A stretch of DNA of 28,498 nt from DATLBA01 sp035527275 (GTDB lineage: Bacteria; Planctomycetota; Phycisphaerae; FEN-1346): the NCBI GenBank assembly GCA_035527275.1, contig DATLBA010000121.1, positions 1 to 28,498 of the forward strand. The letters run 5' to 3'. Under the pieces are notes generated by a model. That model ran no database searches. It was given only the letters and a program-made list of their open reading frames with translations, and had not been told where the DNA came from. This document shows positions 1 to 7,665 of the stretch, in pieces. The stretch's first letter is position 1. Each line of letters starts with the position of its first letter. The position numbers and the translations under genes were made by a program.

Positions 1-59
1 ACCGAAACTAACTGAGACAGGTTAGTGAACTGATGGCTGAGCGATAGGAGTCAAACCTT

Positions 60-1019
60 ATGGAAGAGATCTTTGTGCGCAGTGAGCGTAATCCGTTGAT
101 CACAGCGAAGGAGCTGCCCTACCAGGCAAATACGGTCTTCAACGCGGGAGCAGCCGATCTCGGTGACGAAGTCCTGTTGCTGATGCGAGTGGAAAGCTGC
201 TCCGGCCGGTCTCACCTGATCGTTGCACGCAGCCCGGACGGCGTAACGGGATGGCAAGTCGAAGATCGCGCACTGCTTCATGCCAAGCAAGGAATCCCGC
301 ACGAAGCGAACGGCGTCGAGGATTGCCGGATCACTTGGATGGAAGAGCTCGACACCTGGATCCTGACATACACGGCCTACGGTCCCGATGGTCCTGGTAT
401 AGCCCTAGCGAAAACCGCCGATTTTGGCACTGTAGAAAGGGTCGGTCTTGTCTTCCCACCGGAGGACAAAAACGGTGTTCTGTTTCCTCGGCGGTTTGAC
501 GGGGCCTATGCGATTCTCCATCGGCCATGCCGACACGGTGGCAGTGTTTGGTTGGCGTATTCACGGGATATGGTCCACTGGGGCCGCCACCAAGTAGTCC
601 TTCCAGTCCGGGGGGATCCGTGGTGGGACGGCGTGAGGGTAGGTGCGGGTCTACCTCCGGTCGAGACCGAAGAAGGTTGGCTGTTGATCTACCACGGCGT
701 AAAGGAGCTAGCCGGCAATCCGATATACAGGCTGGGTGCAGCGCTCGTAGACATCGAGAAGCCGCATCGCTTGATCGGACGGGCACGCCGGTGGCTTTTG
801 GGCCCGCAAGAGCGGTATGAGCGATTTGGCGACGCCCCGAATGTCGTGTTTGCCTGCGGCGGCTTCGTACGGGCTGGCGAGCTCTGGGTCTACTATGGGG
901 CCGCGGATTCCTCAATCTGTCTTGCCAAAGCGAAAGTATCTGACATTCTGGATGTGATAGAAGAAGAGCCGGAAGACCAGCATCTTGTGTGCAGCCGTTT
1001 CCCGGCTATGCAGCAGTGA
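60..1019 (+). CDS. GH130 family glycoside phosphorylase-like protein
   Basis: Protein of 319 residues resembling glycoside hydrolase family 130, whose members mostly phosphorolyse (some hydrolyse) beta-mannosides in the cytoplasm. Family-like motifs are visible in order. A GVEDxRI motif lies at residues 85-91 (here GVEDCRI, with Cys where Pro is usual), and Asp88 is the likely catalytic acid. WDGVRVGAGLPP at 189-200 is followed by a GWLLIYHGV strand at 206-214. A YRLGAALVDIEKP stretch (223-235) and an ELWVYYGAAD strand near 274-283 complete the five-bladed propeller pattern. No signal peptide is seen. The ATG follows an ATAGGAG ribosome site at 45-51. The length is typical of the smaller GH130 members. 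Substrate and the phosphorylase/hydrolase choice cannot be read from sequence alone. Base composition is a little more AT-rich than the genes further right. The family call is firm, the specificity open. Confidence 0.85.
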   Translation: MEEIFVRSERNPLITAKELPYQANTVFNAGAADLGDEVLLLMRVESCSGRSHLIVARSPDGVTGWQVEDRALLHAKQGIPHEANGVEDCRITWMEELDTWILTYTAYGPDGPGIALAKTADFGTVERVGLVFPPEDKNGVLFPRRFDGAYAILHRPCRHGGSVWLAYSRDMVHWGRHQVVLPVRGDPWWDGVRVGAGLPPVETEEGWLLIYHGVKELAGNPIYRLGAALVDIEKPHRLIGRARRWLLGPQERYERFGDAPNVVFACGGFVRAGELWVYYGAADSSICLAKAKVSDILDVIEEEPEDQHLVCSRFPAMQQ

Positions 1020-1141
1020 GTTAAGCGTCTCCGGCAGTTTGCCGTCGCCTTGCTCGTTGCCCGTATACGCCCGGAGATTTTCGCGGGGCCTTGCGCATCG
1101 GCGGCAGCGGGCCTTGTTGGGCAGTAGAAAGGAAGGATGCC

Positions 1142-1774
1142 ATGTGGCAGTCCATCGCAGAGTTTTTCGAGATCCACAAAGGAGTGTTCTACGCACTGGT
1201 CACGCTGGTCGTTCTCTTCGTGGCATACAAGCTCAGCACGACGCTGCTCCGCCGGTACATGAAGGCGAAGGCCCACAGGCCGGAGAACGCCAAGCAGTTC
1301 CTGCTTCTGTGGCGTTATGCATGGATGGGCGTGGCGCTGATCTTCCTGATCATGAGCTTCTCGGGTTCCCTGGTGGGCCTGGGCATCTCTGCGGCGTTCC
1401 TGGGGATGATTCTCGGCTGGTCGCTGCAGGCACCCGTGACGGGAATCGCCGCGTGGCTGATGATCATCCTGAAGCGGCCGTTTAGCATTGGCGACCGCGT
1501 GATCATCGCGGGCGTCATCGGTGACGTCATCGACATCAACCTGACGCACATCGTTCTTAATCAGGTCGGCGGCACGATCGGCGGGGAGGAGAAGTCCGGC
1601 CGCGGCGTGCTGATTCCCAACGCCACGCTCTTCCAGCAGATCATCTACAACTATACCATGGAGGCCAAGTACATCCTGGACGAGGTGCCGGTGCTGATCA
1701 CGTTCGATTCGGACCTCGCCGAGGCCCTCGCGCTTGCGCTGGCGACGACGAGCGGTTTCGCCGACACGCGCTGA
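1142..1774 (+). CDS. MscS-family mechanosensitive channel, short C-terminus
   Basis: Inner-membrane protein of 210 residues with the MscS fold. It has transmembrane helices around residues 14-33 and 58-76, and a Gly/Ala-rich pore helix around 79-110 (motifs GLGISAAFLG and QAPVTGIAAW). The RPFSIGDRV beta-domain follows at 112-120, and the domain ends with the VLIPNATLFQQIIYNYT segment at 156-172. Only about 30 residues of the C-terminal alpha/beta domain follow, whereas classical MscS (about 286 residues) has roughly 80 more. The ATG at 1142 is preferred to a TTG 51 bases upstream because AAAGGAAGG at 1129-1137 is a good ribosome site. The missing end lies only 30 bases from a palindromic element starting at 1804, so truncation by insertion or deletion is plausible. 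It may still be a functional small channel. Confidence 0.85.
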   Translation: MWQSIAEFFEIHKGVFYALVTLVVLFVAYKLSTTLLRRYMKAKAHRPENAKQFLLLWRYAWMGVALIFLIMSFSGSLVGLGISAAFLGMILGWSLQAPVTGIAAWLMIILKRPFSIGDRVIIAGVIGDVIDINLTHIVLNQVGGTIGGEEKSGRGVLIPNATLFQQIIYNYTMEAKYILDEVPVLITFDSDLAEALALALATTSGFADTR

Positions 1775-1803
1775 CGCGCGACCGAAGCGAATGCCCTCGT
1801 CTA

Positions 1804-1912
1804 AGAAACTATCCCAAATCACCCGTTTCGTGTGCCACGGGCAGCGTGTCTGCTCGTGCACTGGCGGGTCCCGGCGCGCCGGGACCCGTGGCATCCTTTT
1901 GAGATAGTTTTT
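1804..1912. mobile_element. MITE-like element with terminal inverted repeats
   Basis: About 109 bases bounded by imperfect inverted repeats. The left end at 1804-1818 contains AAACTATC and the right end at 1898-1912 contains GATAGTTT; the arms differ at about two positions. Inside lies a second pair, TGCCACGGG at 1833-1841 and CCCGTGGCA at 1885-1893. The core is a perfect 22-base palindrome at 1866-1887. There is no open frame of note. The nested symmetry fits a small non-autonomous transposable element or a REP-like folded repeat. No target-site duplication was identified. It immediately follows the shortened mscS-like gene. Confidence 0.55.
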
Positions 1913-1927
1913 GCCGGAGCCGTTACA

Positions 1928-2062
1928 TTATTCCGATGGCTTCTCGGACCGAATCTTGCGCTTTGACCGGAGGCGCGAAACGGCCACAAAGATGAAGTGG
2001 CCGAACACGACAATGCTGAAGATCAGCAGAAACTTCAAGAGCCCGTCGAGCCACGTAGGCAT
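1928..2062 (-). CDS. Small single-helix membrane protein (44 aa)
   Basis: A 44-residue open frame starting MPTWLDGLLKF. It has one hydrophobic helix around residues 8-29 (FLLIFSIVVFGHFIFVAV), then a basic, Lys/Arg-rich tail. A good ribosome site (AAAGGAA, six bases before the ATG on the minus strand) and a TATAAT hexamer about 50 bases upstream support expression. The positive tail after the helix suggests an N-out/C-in topology. No family is recognised, and similar tiny proteins are easily missed by annotation. It faces away from the oxidoreductase gene at 2317. It could be a chance frame, but helix, ribosome site and -10 box together make a real gene more likely than not. Confidence 0.5.
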   Translation of the reverse strand: MPTWLDGLLKFLLIFSIVVFGHFIFVAVSRLRSKRKIRSEKPSE

Positions 2063-2111
2063 TTAGATTCCTTTCGCCGTCGGCGGTGACAACCGCCTGC
2101 TGTTGCCCGCC

Positions 2112-2117
2112 ATTATA
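2112..2117 (-). promoter_or_regulatory. -10 box upstream of the 44-aa membrane protein
   Basis: A perfect TATAAT on the minus strand, about 50 bases before the ATG at 2062. No convincing -35 hexamer is seen at the usual distance, so only the -10 is called. Confidence 0.35.
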
Positions 2118-2316
2118 CCGCAGCCGCAGCTCGCTTGCCCGCCAATTTCCAATCGACGATTTTCATCCCCGTCCACAACAGTCGGCGTGGCAGTTCCGGT
2201 CACTTTCCCGAATTGCCCTTGCCCACCTGTCCGCCCCAAGATACCTTTATCGTATGCAGGCGGCTGCGCCGGGATGCGGTCGCGGCGGGGTGGCGCCGGT
2301 TGGGAGCGGAGAAGAG

Positions 2317-2877
2317 ATGGACGAGCGGATGATCTTTTCGGGATTCGGCGGCCAGGGTCTGATGACGCTCGGCAAGTTCGTGGCCGAACTCCTGATGCAC
2401 AAGCACGAGGTGACGTTCTTCCCGTCCTACGGGACCGAGGTGCGGGGCGGGACGGCCTACTGCCACGTCTGCGCCAGCGATTCGGCCATCGCGAGCCCCA
2501 TCGTCGAGGAAGCGACCTGTCTGGTCCTCATGAACCAGATGTCGTACGACCGTTTCGCCCCGGTCGTACGGCCGGACGGCCTGGTCTTGTCGAACGCCGG
2601 GATGGTCGAGCCGGCCGGCGCGCACGGGTCGGCGCGGCTCGTGGCAATCGACGCGTCGGGTCTGGCCAACGAGATGGGCAACGTCCGCGTGGCCAACATG
2701 ATTATGCTGGGCGCGCTGAACGCTTTGAAGCACCTGGCGTCGCACAAGGCGATGGTGCGGCTGCTGGAGAAGAAACTCGGGACCGAAGCGGGCAAGCGCG
2801 AGATCCTGGCCCTCAACCGCCAGGCGCTCGAGGTAGGCGCAGCCGAGGCCGAGCGGAAAGCGGCCGCCCCGACGTGA
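2317..2877 (+). CDS. 2-oxoacid:ferredoxin oxidoreductase gamma subunit (orphan)
   Basis: Protein of 186 residues matching the gamma (PorG/KorC/VorC-type) subunit. It has the GFGGQG motif at residues 9-14 and the PSYGTEVRGGTAYC motif characteristic of the family in the first 50 residues. The length matches stand-alone gamma subunits (about 180-190). With alpha, beta and usually delta subunits these enzymes oxidise pyruvate, 2-oxoglutarate or branched-chain 2-oxoacids to acyl-CoA and reduce ferredoxin. None of the partner subunits is encoded in the window, so the substrate cannot be assigned. The ATG at 2317 is chosen because homologues begin just before GFGGQG; the frame stays open upstream, but that stretch has no family character. 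A purine-rich GGAGCGGAGAAGAG precedes the start. Confidence 0.85.
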   Translation: MDERMIFSGFGGQGLMTLGKFVAELLMHKHEVTFFPSYGTEVRGGTAYCHVCASDSAIASPIVEEATCLVLMNQMSYDRFAPVVRPDGLVLSNAGMVEPAGAHGSARLVAIDASGLANEMGNVRVANMIMLGALNALKHLASHKAMVRLLEKKLGTEAGKREILALNRQALEVGAAEAERKAAAPT

Positions 2878-2948
2878 GCCACCCGGATAAATGCGCCGGT
2901 GTTTTCCCCGCCGTCTCGTATAATAAGCGGAGGGATAGGAGGTGCGCC

Positions 2949-3935
2949 GTGGGCGGTCTGAGGCGGCTGATGTGGGCGCTGGCGCTTGTGATGCTGGCGA
3001 CGATTCCCGTCCGGGCGGAGGAGGCGCCCGCCGAAACCACTCGGGCACCGGCCGACGCCGAACGCGAAGCCGCCTATCACAAGTATCTGAAGCATGTTCG
3101 CCTAATCGAGATCCGCCACTTGCGGACGGGTGACGAGAAGGATTTTCGCAAAGGGCGCGAGAAGGTCCTCGCAATTGAAGACGAGGCCGCGGTCGGGCCG
3201 CTCGTCGACGTCTTGTACGGGACGAACCGGCGCTATCGGGGCCTGTTGATTGAGGCGATCGAGAAACACGCCCAGCGCGGGTCGGCAGCCGCGACGGCGT
3301 ACCTCCAGGAGATTGCCGTCGGTGACACCAGCGCCGGCCATCGCCGCCGTGCGGTCGAGGCCATCCAGGCGTCCCCATCCTACGAGGGCAAGGTGGCGAC
3401 GGATCGCCTGTTGGCCCATCTGGCGCTGGACGAGGTGTCGGCCCTGCGGAACCACGCGGCCGAGGCGCTGGCGCGTCTGGGAGAAAAGCGGGCCGTGTGG
3501 CTCCTTGTCGAGCGCCTCGTGACGGAAGAGATGCGGCTGGTCGGCGGCGAGGTGGTGGAATACAACATGATGTTAGACATTCGCGGCCAGTGGGTCGGGA
3601 CCCCGACGTTCCGGAAACGCCAGATTACAGCAGCCGCCGCCGGCGGGGGCCTCGCGACCATTACCGTGGATCTGCCTGTCGTCGAGATCGTCGATTTCGC
3701 CACCACCCTCGCCATGACGGAGCGCCACTTCGGGCCCCGGTACGAGCGAGTCCAGGTGAAGCACCCACAGATCCTGGCGGCGCTGAAGCGTCTGACGGAG
3801 AAGAACTTCGGCTACGACCAGAGCGCCTGGCAAAAGTGGCTCCAATCCGAGGAAGCCGCCGGAATCATTCCTCCCTGGGAACTGATCCGTTTCCAAACCG
3901 ACGGCCGGTCGGTCGCCGAGGAAGAGCAGCCGTAG
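2949..3935 (+). CDS. Secreted HEAT-repeat protein
   Basis: A 328-residue protein starting at GTG 2949, chosen because a strong TAGGAGGT ribosome site lies at 2936-2943 and a signal peptide follows at once (MGGLRRLMWALALVMLATIP, then VRA-EE, cleavage near residue 23). The mature part is made of helical pairs typical of HEAT/PBS-lyase-like repeats: EKVLAIEDEAAVGPLVDVL, ALRNHAAEALARLGEKRAVWLLVERL. The C-terminal part contains a Gly/Ala-rich beta segment (AAAAGGGLATITVDLPVVE). It probably acts outside the cytoplasmic membrane as a protein-binding scaffold; no catalytic residues are recognisable. A TATAAT lies at 2919-2924 just before the ribosome site, though without a clear -35, so it may have its own promoter although it follows the gamma subunit gene by 71 bases. 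The specific function is unknown. Confidence 0.75.
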   Translation: MGGLRRLMWALALVMLATIPVRAEEAPAETTRAPADAEREAAYHKYLKHVRLIEIRHLRTGDEKDFRKGREKVLAIEDEAAVGPLVDVLYGTNRRYRGLLIEAIEKHAQRGSAAATAYLQEIAVGDTSAGHRRRAVEAIQASPSYEGKVATDRLLAHLALDEVSALRNHAAEALARLGEKRAVWLLVERLVTEEMRLVGGEVVEYNMMLDIRGQWVGTPTFRKRQITAAAAGGGLATITVDLPVVEIVDFATTLAMTERHFGPRYERVQVKHPQILAALKRLTEKNFGYDQSAWQKWLQSEEAAGIIPPWELIRFQTDGRSVAEEEQP

Positions 3936-3959
3936 GCAGTGAGAATCGCGGCAGGTTTT

Positions 3960-5804
3960 CTAGAGGACCTTGACGACCAGCAGCGTGATGTCGTCCAGGC
4001 GCGGCGCCAGGCCGGCGAACCTTCGGATGTCCCACAGAATCTCTCGGAGCATTCGCTCGGCGCCGTAGTCGGCGTTTCGCCGGACGGACTCGAGGAACCG
4101 CTCCCGGCCGAACCGTTCGCTTTCGTAGTTCATCGCGTCACAGGCGCCGTCGGAAAAGACAACAAGCGCGTCACCGGGCGCCAAGTCCACAACATCGTAC
4201 TTGAAGTCGGCCTCCGAATCGACGCCCAGCAGAGGCCCGCCGACCGAAAGCCGCCGGACCCGGCCATCGCGCAGGAGGATGGCCGGCTCGTGGCCGGCGG
4301 TTGAGTACGTCAGCCGCCGCGCATCGGAGTCCAGCACCCCGTAAAAGAGGGTCGCAAACTCGGTGATCTCGGTCGTCTCGGCCAGGCTGCGGTTGACGCG
4401 GCCCATGATGTGGTCGAGTGCGTAAATGTGCTCGGCTTGGGCGCGGAGGGCCGCCAGGACGCCGGCCATGAGAATCGCCGCGGGCACCCCTTTCCCGACG
4501 ACGTCGCCGACCGCCAGGCCCCAATTCCCCTCGGGCAGTTTGACCCAGTCGTGCAGGTCGCCGCCCACTTGTTGCGAGGGGTAGGTGACGGCAAAGCAGT
4601 CGTAGCCCGGAATCGTCGGCGGACCGGCCGGCAGCAGCCGGCGCTGCACCCGGGATGCCAGGGCCAGTTCCATCTGCTGGCCGCGCGCCCGCGCGATTTC
4701 CTCGACCAGTTGAGAGTTCCAGACGGTCAGGGCCGCCTGGTCGGCGACGCTTCGGAACATGCGAATTTCGTCCGGCGTGAAGGTGTGCGGCTCGCCGGTG
4801 TAGATGTGGAGCGTCCCGAGCGGTTTTCCCTTGGCAATCAGCCCGACGGCGAGGCTCGAGACGAGGCCCTCGCGGCGTGCTTCTTGGGGGTAGCGGACGC
4901 GCGGGTCCGTTCGCATGTCGGGGATGGTAATGACCCGGCCCGCGAGGGCGTTCTGGTCGTTCGGATTTTCGGCCACCAGGACGGGGCCTTTCTTCAGATA
5001 ATCGGGCGACAGCCCGTGGGTCGCCTTGATGACCAGTTCGTCGCCCTCCTCGTTCAGCAGGCGCAGGCTGCACGCCTTGACGTCCATCACCTCGGCCATG
5101 GTCCGGACGATGTTGTCCAGGACGCGGTCGGGATCGAGCGTCGAGGAGAGAAGGCGGCTGGTTTCCGACAGCAGCGTCAGTTCCTCGACGCGCTCCTTGA
5201 GGACGGCCTGCTGGTAGCAAAGTCGCGTCAGCGTGTTGGCCAGGAGTTGCAGAAACGAGATGTCGGCGCGCATGTCTTCGTCGCAGCAGGGTTGCAGTTC
5301 CCGGGCCGCTTCCCAAAGCGCCTTCTCATCCACCCCATGTTCGTGGGCCAGGTCGGCCACCTGGCTGCGCGTCAGGGGCTTTTCGGGCAGGTCACCCAGC
5401 ACGATTGTGCCCAGGAGTTGGCCGTCGAGCCGAATCGTGGCGGCGAACTGGATGAGGCCGGCGTGGCAGACGTACTTGATGGGGACGTCGGCGCCCTTTG
5501 CGGCGGCGGTCGCGGCGGCGTAGTTCGACAGGTCGCACGCCTCGCTCTGGTGCAGCGGGCCGCCCAGAAGTTCGCAAAAACGGTTCGAGCGGCTGGGGCG
5601 GGTCACCAGGCGGCCCTGGTCGTCGCGGATGCTGGCGGCCGTCCGCGTCAGTTCCGCAAACCCGTCCTGAAGCGACTGAAGGATTTCCGGATCGACCAAG
5701 TCCACGAGGCGGAATTGGCGGCCGGCGGCGCGCGCGCTGGGGCCGGGTCCGCCGCTCCCAACGGGCGGGCCGGCCGCTTCGCTCTGGGCGTTCTGCTCGC
5801 TCAT
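3960..5804 (-). CDS. PocR-GAF-SpoIIE/PP2C serine phosphatase
   Basis: A 614-residue regulator with three modules. Residues about 35-200 resemble a PocR sensory domain, with Cys77, Cys90 and the YVCHAGL motif (Cys113-His114), followed by a G..LGTIVLGD strand. Residues about 220-365 form a GAF domain. Residues about 380-614 form a SpoIIE/RsbU-type PP2C phosphatase, with metal-binding acidic motifs GGDLHD (415-420), VGDVVGKG (432-439), SDGACD (551-556) and DDITLL (604-609). Such proteins dephosphorylate anti-anti-sigma factors in partner-switching pathways in response to a ligand or redox signal. No anti-sigma or STAS gene is nearby. The ATG at 5804 is used because an upstream in-frame start would overlap nadA and adds a low-complexity tail. 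It follows nadA by 46 bases and may be cotranscribed with it. The ligand is unknown. Confidence 0.85.
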   Translation of the reverse strand: MSEQNAQSEAAGPPVGSGGPGPSARAAGRQFRLVDLVDPEILQSLQDGFAELTRTAASIRDDQGRLVTRPSRSNRFCELLGGPLHQSEACDLSNYAAATAAAKGADVPIKYVCHAGLIQFAATIRLDGQLLGTIVLGDLPEKPLTRSQVADLAHEHGVDEKALWEAARELQPCCDEDMRADISFLQLLANTLTRLCYQQAVLKERVEELTLLSETSRLLSSTLDPDRVLDNIVRTMAEVMDVKACSLRLLNEEGDELVIKATHGLSPDYLKKGPVLVAENPNDQNALAGRVITIPDMRTDPRVRYPQEARREGLVSSLAVGLIAKGKPLGTLHIYTGEPHTFTPDEIRMFRSVADQAALTVWNSQLVEEIARARGQQMELALASRVQRRLLPAGPPTIPGYDCFAVTYPSQQVGGDLHDWVKLPEGNWGLAVGDVVGKGVPAAILMAGVLAALRAQAEHIYALDHIMGRVNRSLAETTEITEFATLFYGVLDSDARRLTYSTAGHEPAILLRDGRVRRLSVGGPLLGVDSEADFKYDVVDLAPGDALVVFSDGACDAMNYESERFGRERFLESVRRNADYGAERMLREILWDIRRFAGLAPRLDDITLLVVKVL

Positions 5805-5850
5805 AACTTTGCTCGAAGACGGCTTCCTGGTGTTCGCATCCCCGGATGGC

Positions 5851-6783
5851 TCAGGAGACGGCGAGCATCCGCTCGATGGCCCGGCGCGCTTGCGTGGCCA
5901 CATCGTCCGGGACGGTAACCTCGTATTGCATGTCCTCCAGGGACCACGCCACCTTCTCCAGTGTGTTCAATTTCATGTTGGGGCAGTCGGCAAGGCTCGA
6001 AATCTCGATGATTTTCTTGTCGGGGTTGGCCTTGCGCATCGTGTGGCAGACGCCCAGTTCGGTGCAAATGATGAACGCTTTTGCGGGCGAGTCGGCAACG
6101 TGCTTGATGATCTGGCTCGTCGAGCCCACGAGATCCGCCAGGTCCACCACGTCGCGCGTGCATTCCGGGTGGACGCACACCTCGGCCTCGGGGAATTCTT
6201 TCTTGCGCGCCGCGACGTGCTCGGCCAGGATGCGGTGATGCGTCGGGCAAAAGCCCGGCCAGAGGGTGATGTTGTCGCGCCCCGTTTGGCGCGCCACGTA
6301 GTCGCCCAGACTCTCGTCGGGGACGAACAGGATTGGCCGATCCGCCGGGATCGATTCCACGACGCGGACGGCGTTGGCGCTGGTGCAGCAGACGTCGCTC
6401 ATCGCCTTGACGGCGGCCGAGGAGTTGACGTAGCAGACGACGGCGGCGTCGGGGCGGCGGCGTTTGGCCTCGGCGAGTTCCCGGGGAGCGATCATGTCGG
6501 CCATCGGACAACCGGCGTTCTCGTCCGGCATCAGGACCGTCCGGCCTGGATTGGCGATCTTGGCCGTCTCGGCCATGAACCGCACGCCACAAAGCACAAT
6601 CACGTCCGCTTCGACCTTCGTCGCCTCGCGGGCCATCGCAAGGCTGTCGCCCACAATGTCGGCGACGTCCTGGACCTCGGGGATCTGGTAATTGTGGGCC
6701 AGGATGACGGCGCAGCGGTCGCGCTTCAGCCGCGCGATTCTCTCGGCAAGTTCGGCCTCTGGCGACCGCTCCAGCGATGTCAT
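5851..6783 (-). CDS. nadA: Quinolinate synthase NadA
   Basis: Protein of 310 residues, the usual length of the shorter NadA class. It condenses iminoaspartate with dihydroxyacetone phosphate to quinolinate in NAD synthesis, using an oxygen-sensitive 4Fe-4S cluster. Recognisable motifs are ILAHNYQIPEVQD near residues 27-39 and VGDSLAMA at 44-51. The three cluster cysteines are Cys92 (AGCPMAD), Cys179 (GFCPTH) and Cys267 (DCPNMK), and their spacing matches the family. VHPEC (204-208) and VGSTSQI (219-225) are also typical. No nadB or nadC lies in the window. The gene probably begins a transcript that continues into the PocR-GAF-phosphatase gene. Start: ATG at 6783, with a promoter-like TATAAT about 58 bases upstream. 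Very secure. Confidence 0.96.
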   Translation of the reverse strand: MTSLERSPEAELAERIARLKRDRCAVILAHNYQIPEVQDVADIVGDSLAMAREATKVEADVIVLCGVRFMAETAKIANPGRTVLMPDENAGCPMADMIAPRELAEAKRRRPDAAVVCYVNSSAAVKAMSDVCCTSANAVRVVESIPADRPILFVPDESLGDYVARQTGRDNITLWPGFCPTHHRILAEHVAARKKEFPEAEVCVHPECTRDVVDLADLVGSTSQIIKHVADSPAKAFIICTELGVCHTMRKANPDKKIIEISSLADCPNMKLNTLEKVAWSLEDMQYEVTVPDDVATQARRAIERMLAVS

Positions 6784-6840
6784 TTTTCGTCTCCGACTAC
6801 CGCTATGTTTCCGTCCGGGAGACGCCCGGTCGGCTCAGCA

Positions 6841-6870
6841 ATTATAGGTTCTTGCGAGGCGCAGGTCCAA
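6841..6870 (-). promoter_or_regulatory. Putative nadA promoter
   Basis: On the minus strand a TTGGAC hexamer (6865-6870) and a perfect TATAAT (6841-6846) are separated by 18 bases. The predicted start lies near 6834, giving a leader of about 50 bases before the nadA ATG. Confidence 0.5.
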
Positions 6871-6921
6871 CGCCAAAAACGCAGCGCTGCGTATGGCCGG
6901 GGCCCGGCGGCACGAGGGCTC

Positions 6922-6951
6922 TTGACCTGCCGGCGGTGGTAAGGTTATCTT
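6922..6951 (+). promoter_or_regulatory. Putative promoter of the duplicated membrane protein
   Basis: TTGACC at 6922-6927 and TATCTT at 6946-6951 with an 18-base spacer, about 48 bases before the ATG at 7000. The -10 is imperfect. It is divergent from the nadA promoter. Confidence 0.4.
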
Positions 6952-6999
6952 CTTGTCACGAGCGCGGCCGCAGCGCCCAAGCGGAGAAGGAGAAACGCG

Positions 7000-7665
7000 A
7001 TGCGAAGGGGACTCAAGCATCTGCGTGAGGAACTCTTCTCTCACCTCCCGTTCTCGATCTTCTCCGCGGTCGGCGGGATGATCCTGGTGGCCGTCCTGGC
7101 GTTCGTCGGGGAACCGTTCTACGGGGGACGCGAGGCGGGCCTTTCCGGCGCGTTTCGGGAACTGTTTCACATCTTCCACCCGGTGCACATGCTGTTCTCG
7201 GCCACGGCGACGACGGCCATGTTCTGGCGGTACGAGCGGCGGCTGGTCAAGGCGTGCATCGTCGGCTTTCTGGGCGCCGTCGTCGTCTGCGGGATCAGCG
7301 ACATTCTGATGCCCTATGTGAGCGGCCTCCTTTTGGGGGCGAAGATGGAGATACACATCTGTGTCATCGAGCACCCGCAACTGGTCCTTCCGTTCACCCT
7401 GGTCGGGATTGCCACGGGATTCCTGGCGGCCGACCACATCGTCCGGGCCACCTTCTTCTCGCATGCCGCGCACGTCCTGGTTTCGAGCACGGCGTCGCTT
7501 CTTTACCTCGTGAGTTTCGGTCTCACGGATTGGGTCCACCAGGCCGGGCTGGTTTTCATTTTCGTCGTTCTGGCGGTTATGATTCCCTGTTGCATCAGCG
7601 ACATCATCTTCCCGCTCCTGGCGGTGACCGCCGACGGCCGGCCTATTTCAGAGCATCGGCACTGA
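7000..7665 (+). CDS. Unrecognised integral membrane protein with internal duplication
   Basis: A 221-residue polytopic membrane protein, roughly five to six helices, preceded by a strong GGAGAAGGAG ribosome site. No known family is recognised. Its two halves share motifs in the same order. These are LPF at 16-18 and 130-132; HPVHMLFSATAT at 60-71 and HAAHVLVSSTAS at 155-166 (a common H-x2-H-[MV]-L-x-S-x-T-A pattern); and CGISDILMP at 97-105 and CCISDIIFP at 197-205. Single His residues also precede each half (His15, His125). The membrane-embedded His pairs, Cys and Asp suggest metal or cofactor binding or ion transport by a pseudo-symmetric protein; this is inference only. The C-terminus ends His-Arg-His. 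It stands alone between the divergent nadA promoter and the arabinose operon, so context gives no function. Confidence 0.75.
   Translation: MRRGLKHLREELFSHLPFSIFSAVGGMILVAVLAFVGEPFYGGREAGLSGAFRELFHIFHPVHMLFSATATTAMFWRYERRLVKACIVGFLGAVVVCGISDILMPYVSGLLLGAKMEIHICVIEHPQLVLPFTLVGIATGFLAADHIVRATFFSHAAHVLVSSTASLLYLVSFGLTDWVHQAGLVFIFVVLAVMIPCCISDIIFPLLAVTADGRPISEHRH

Noticed and set aside
893..1894. Long minus-strand frame opposite the GH130 end and the MscS gene
   Set aside because: It is Arg/Asp/Gln-rich without motifs, runs through the palindromic element and is opposite clearly recognised genes.
2200..3378. Minus-strand frame opposite the gamma subunit and HEAT gene
   Set aside because: Low-complexity Arg/Pro-rich shadow of GC-rich genes with no family character.
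4410..5918. Plus-strand frame of about 500 codons opposite the phosphatase gene
   Set aside because: The opposite strand encodes PocR, GAF and PP2C motifs; this frame shows none and has no ribosome site.
5809..6942. Plus-strand frame opposite nadA
   Set aside because: Mirror of nadA; no motifs, and it crosses the divergent promoter region.
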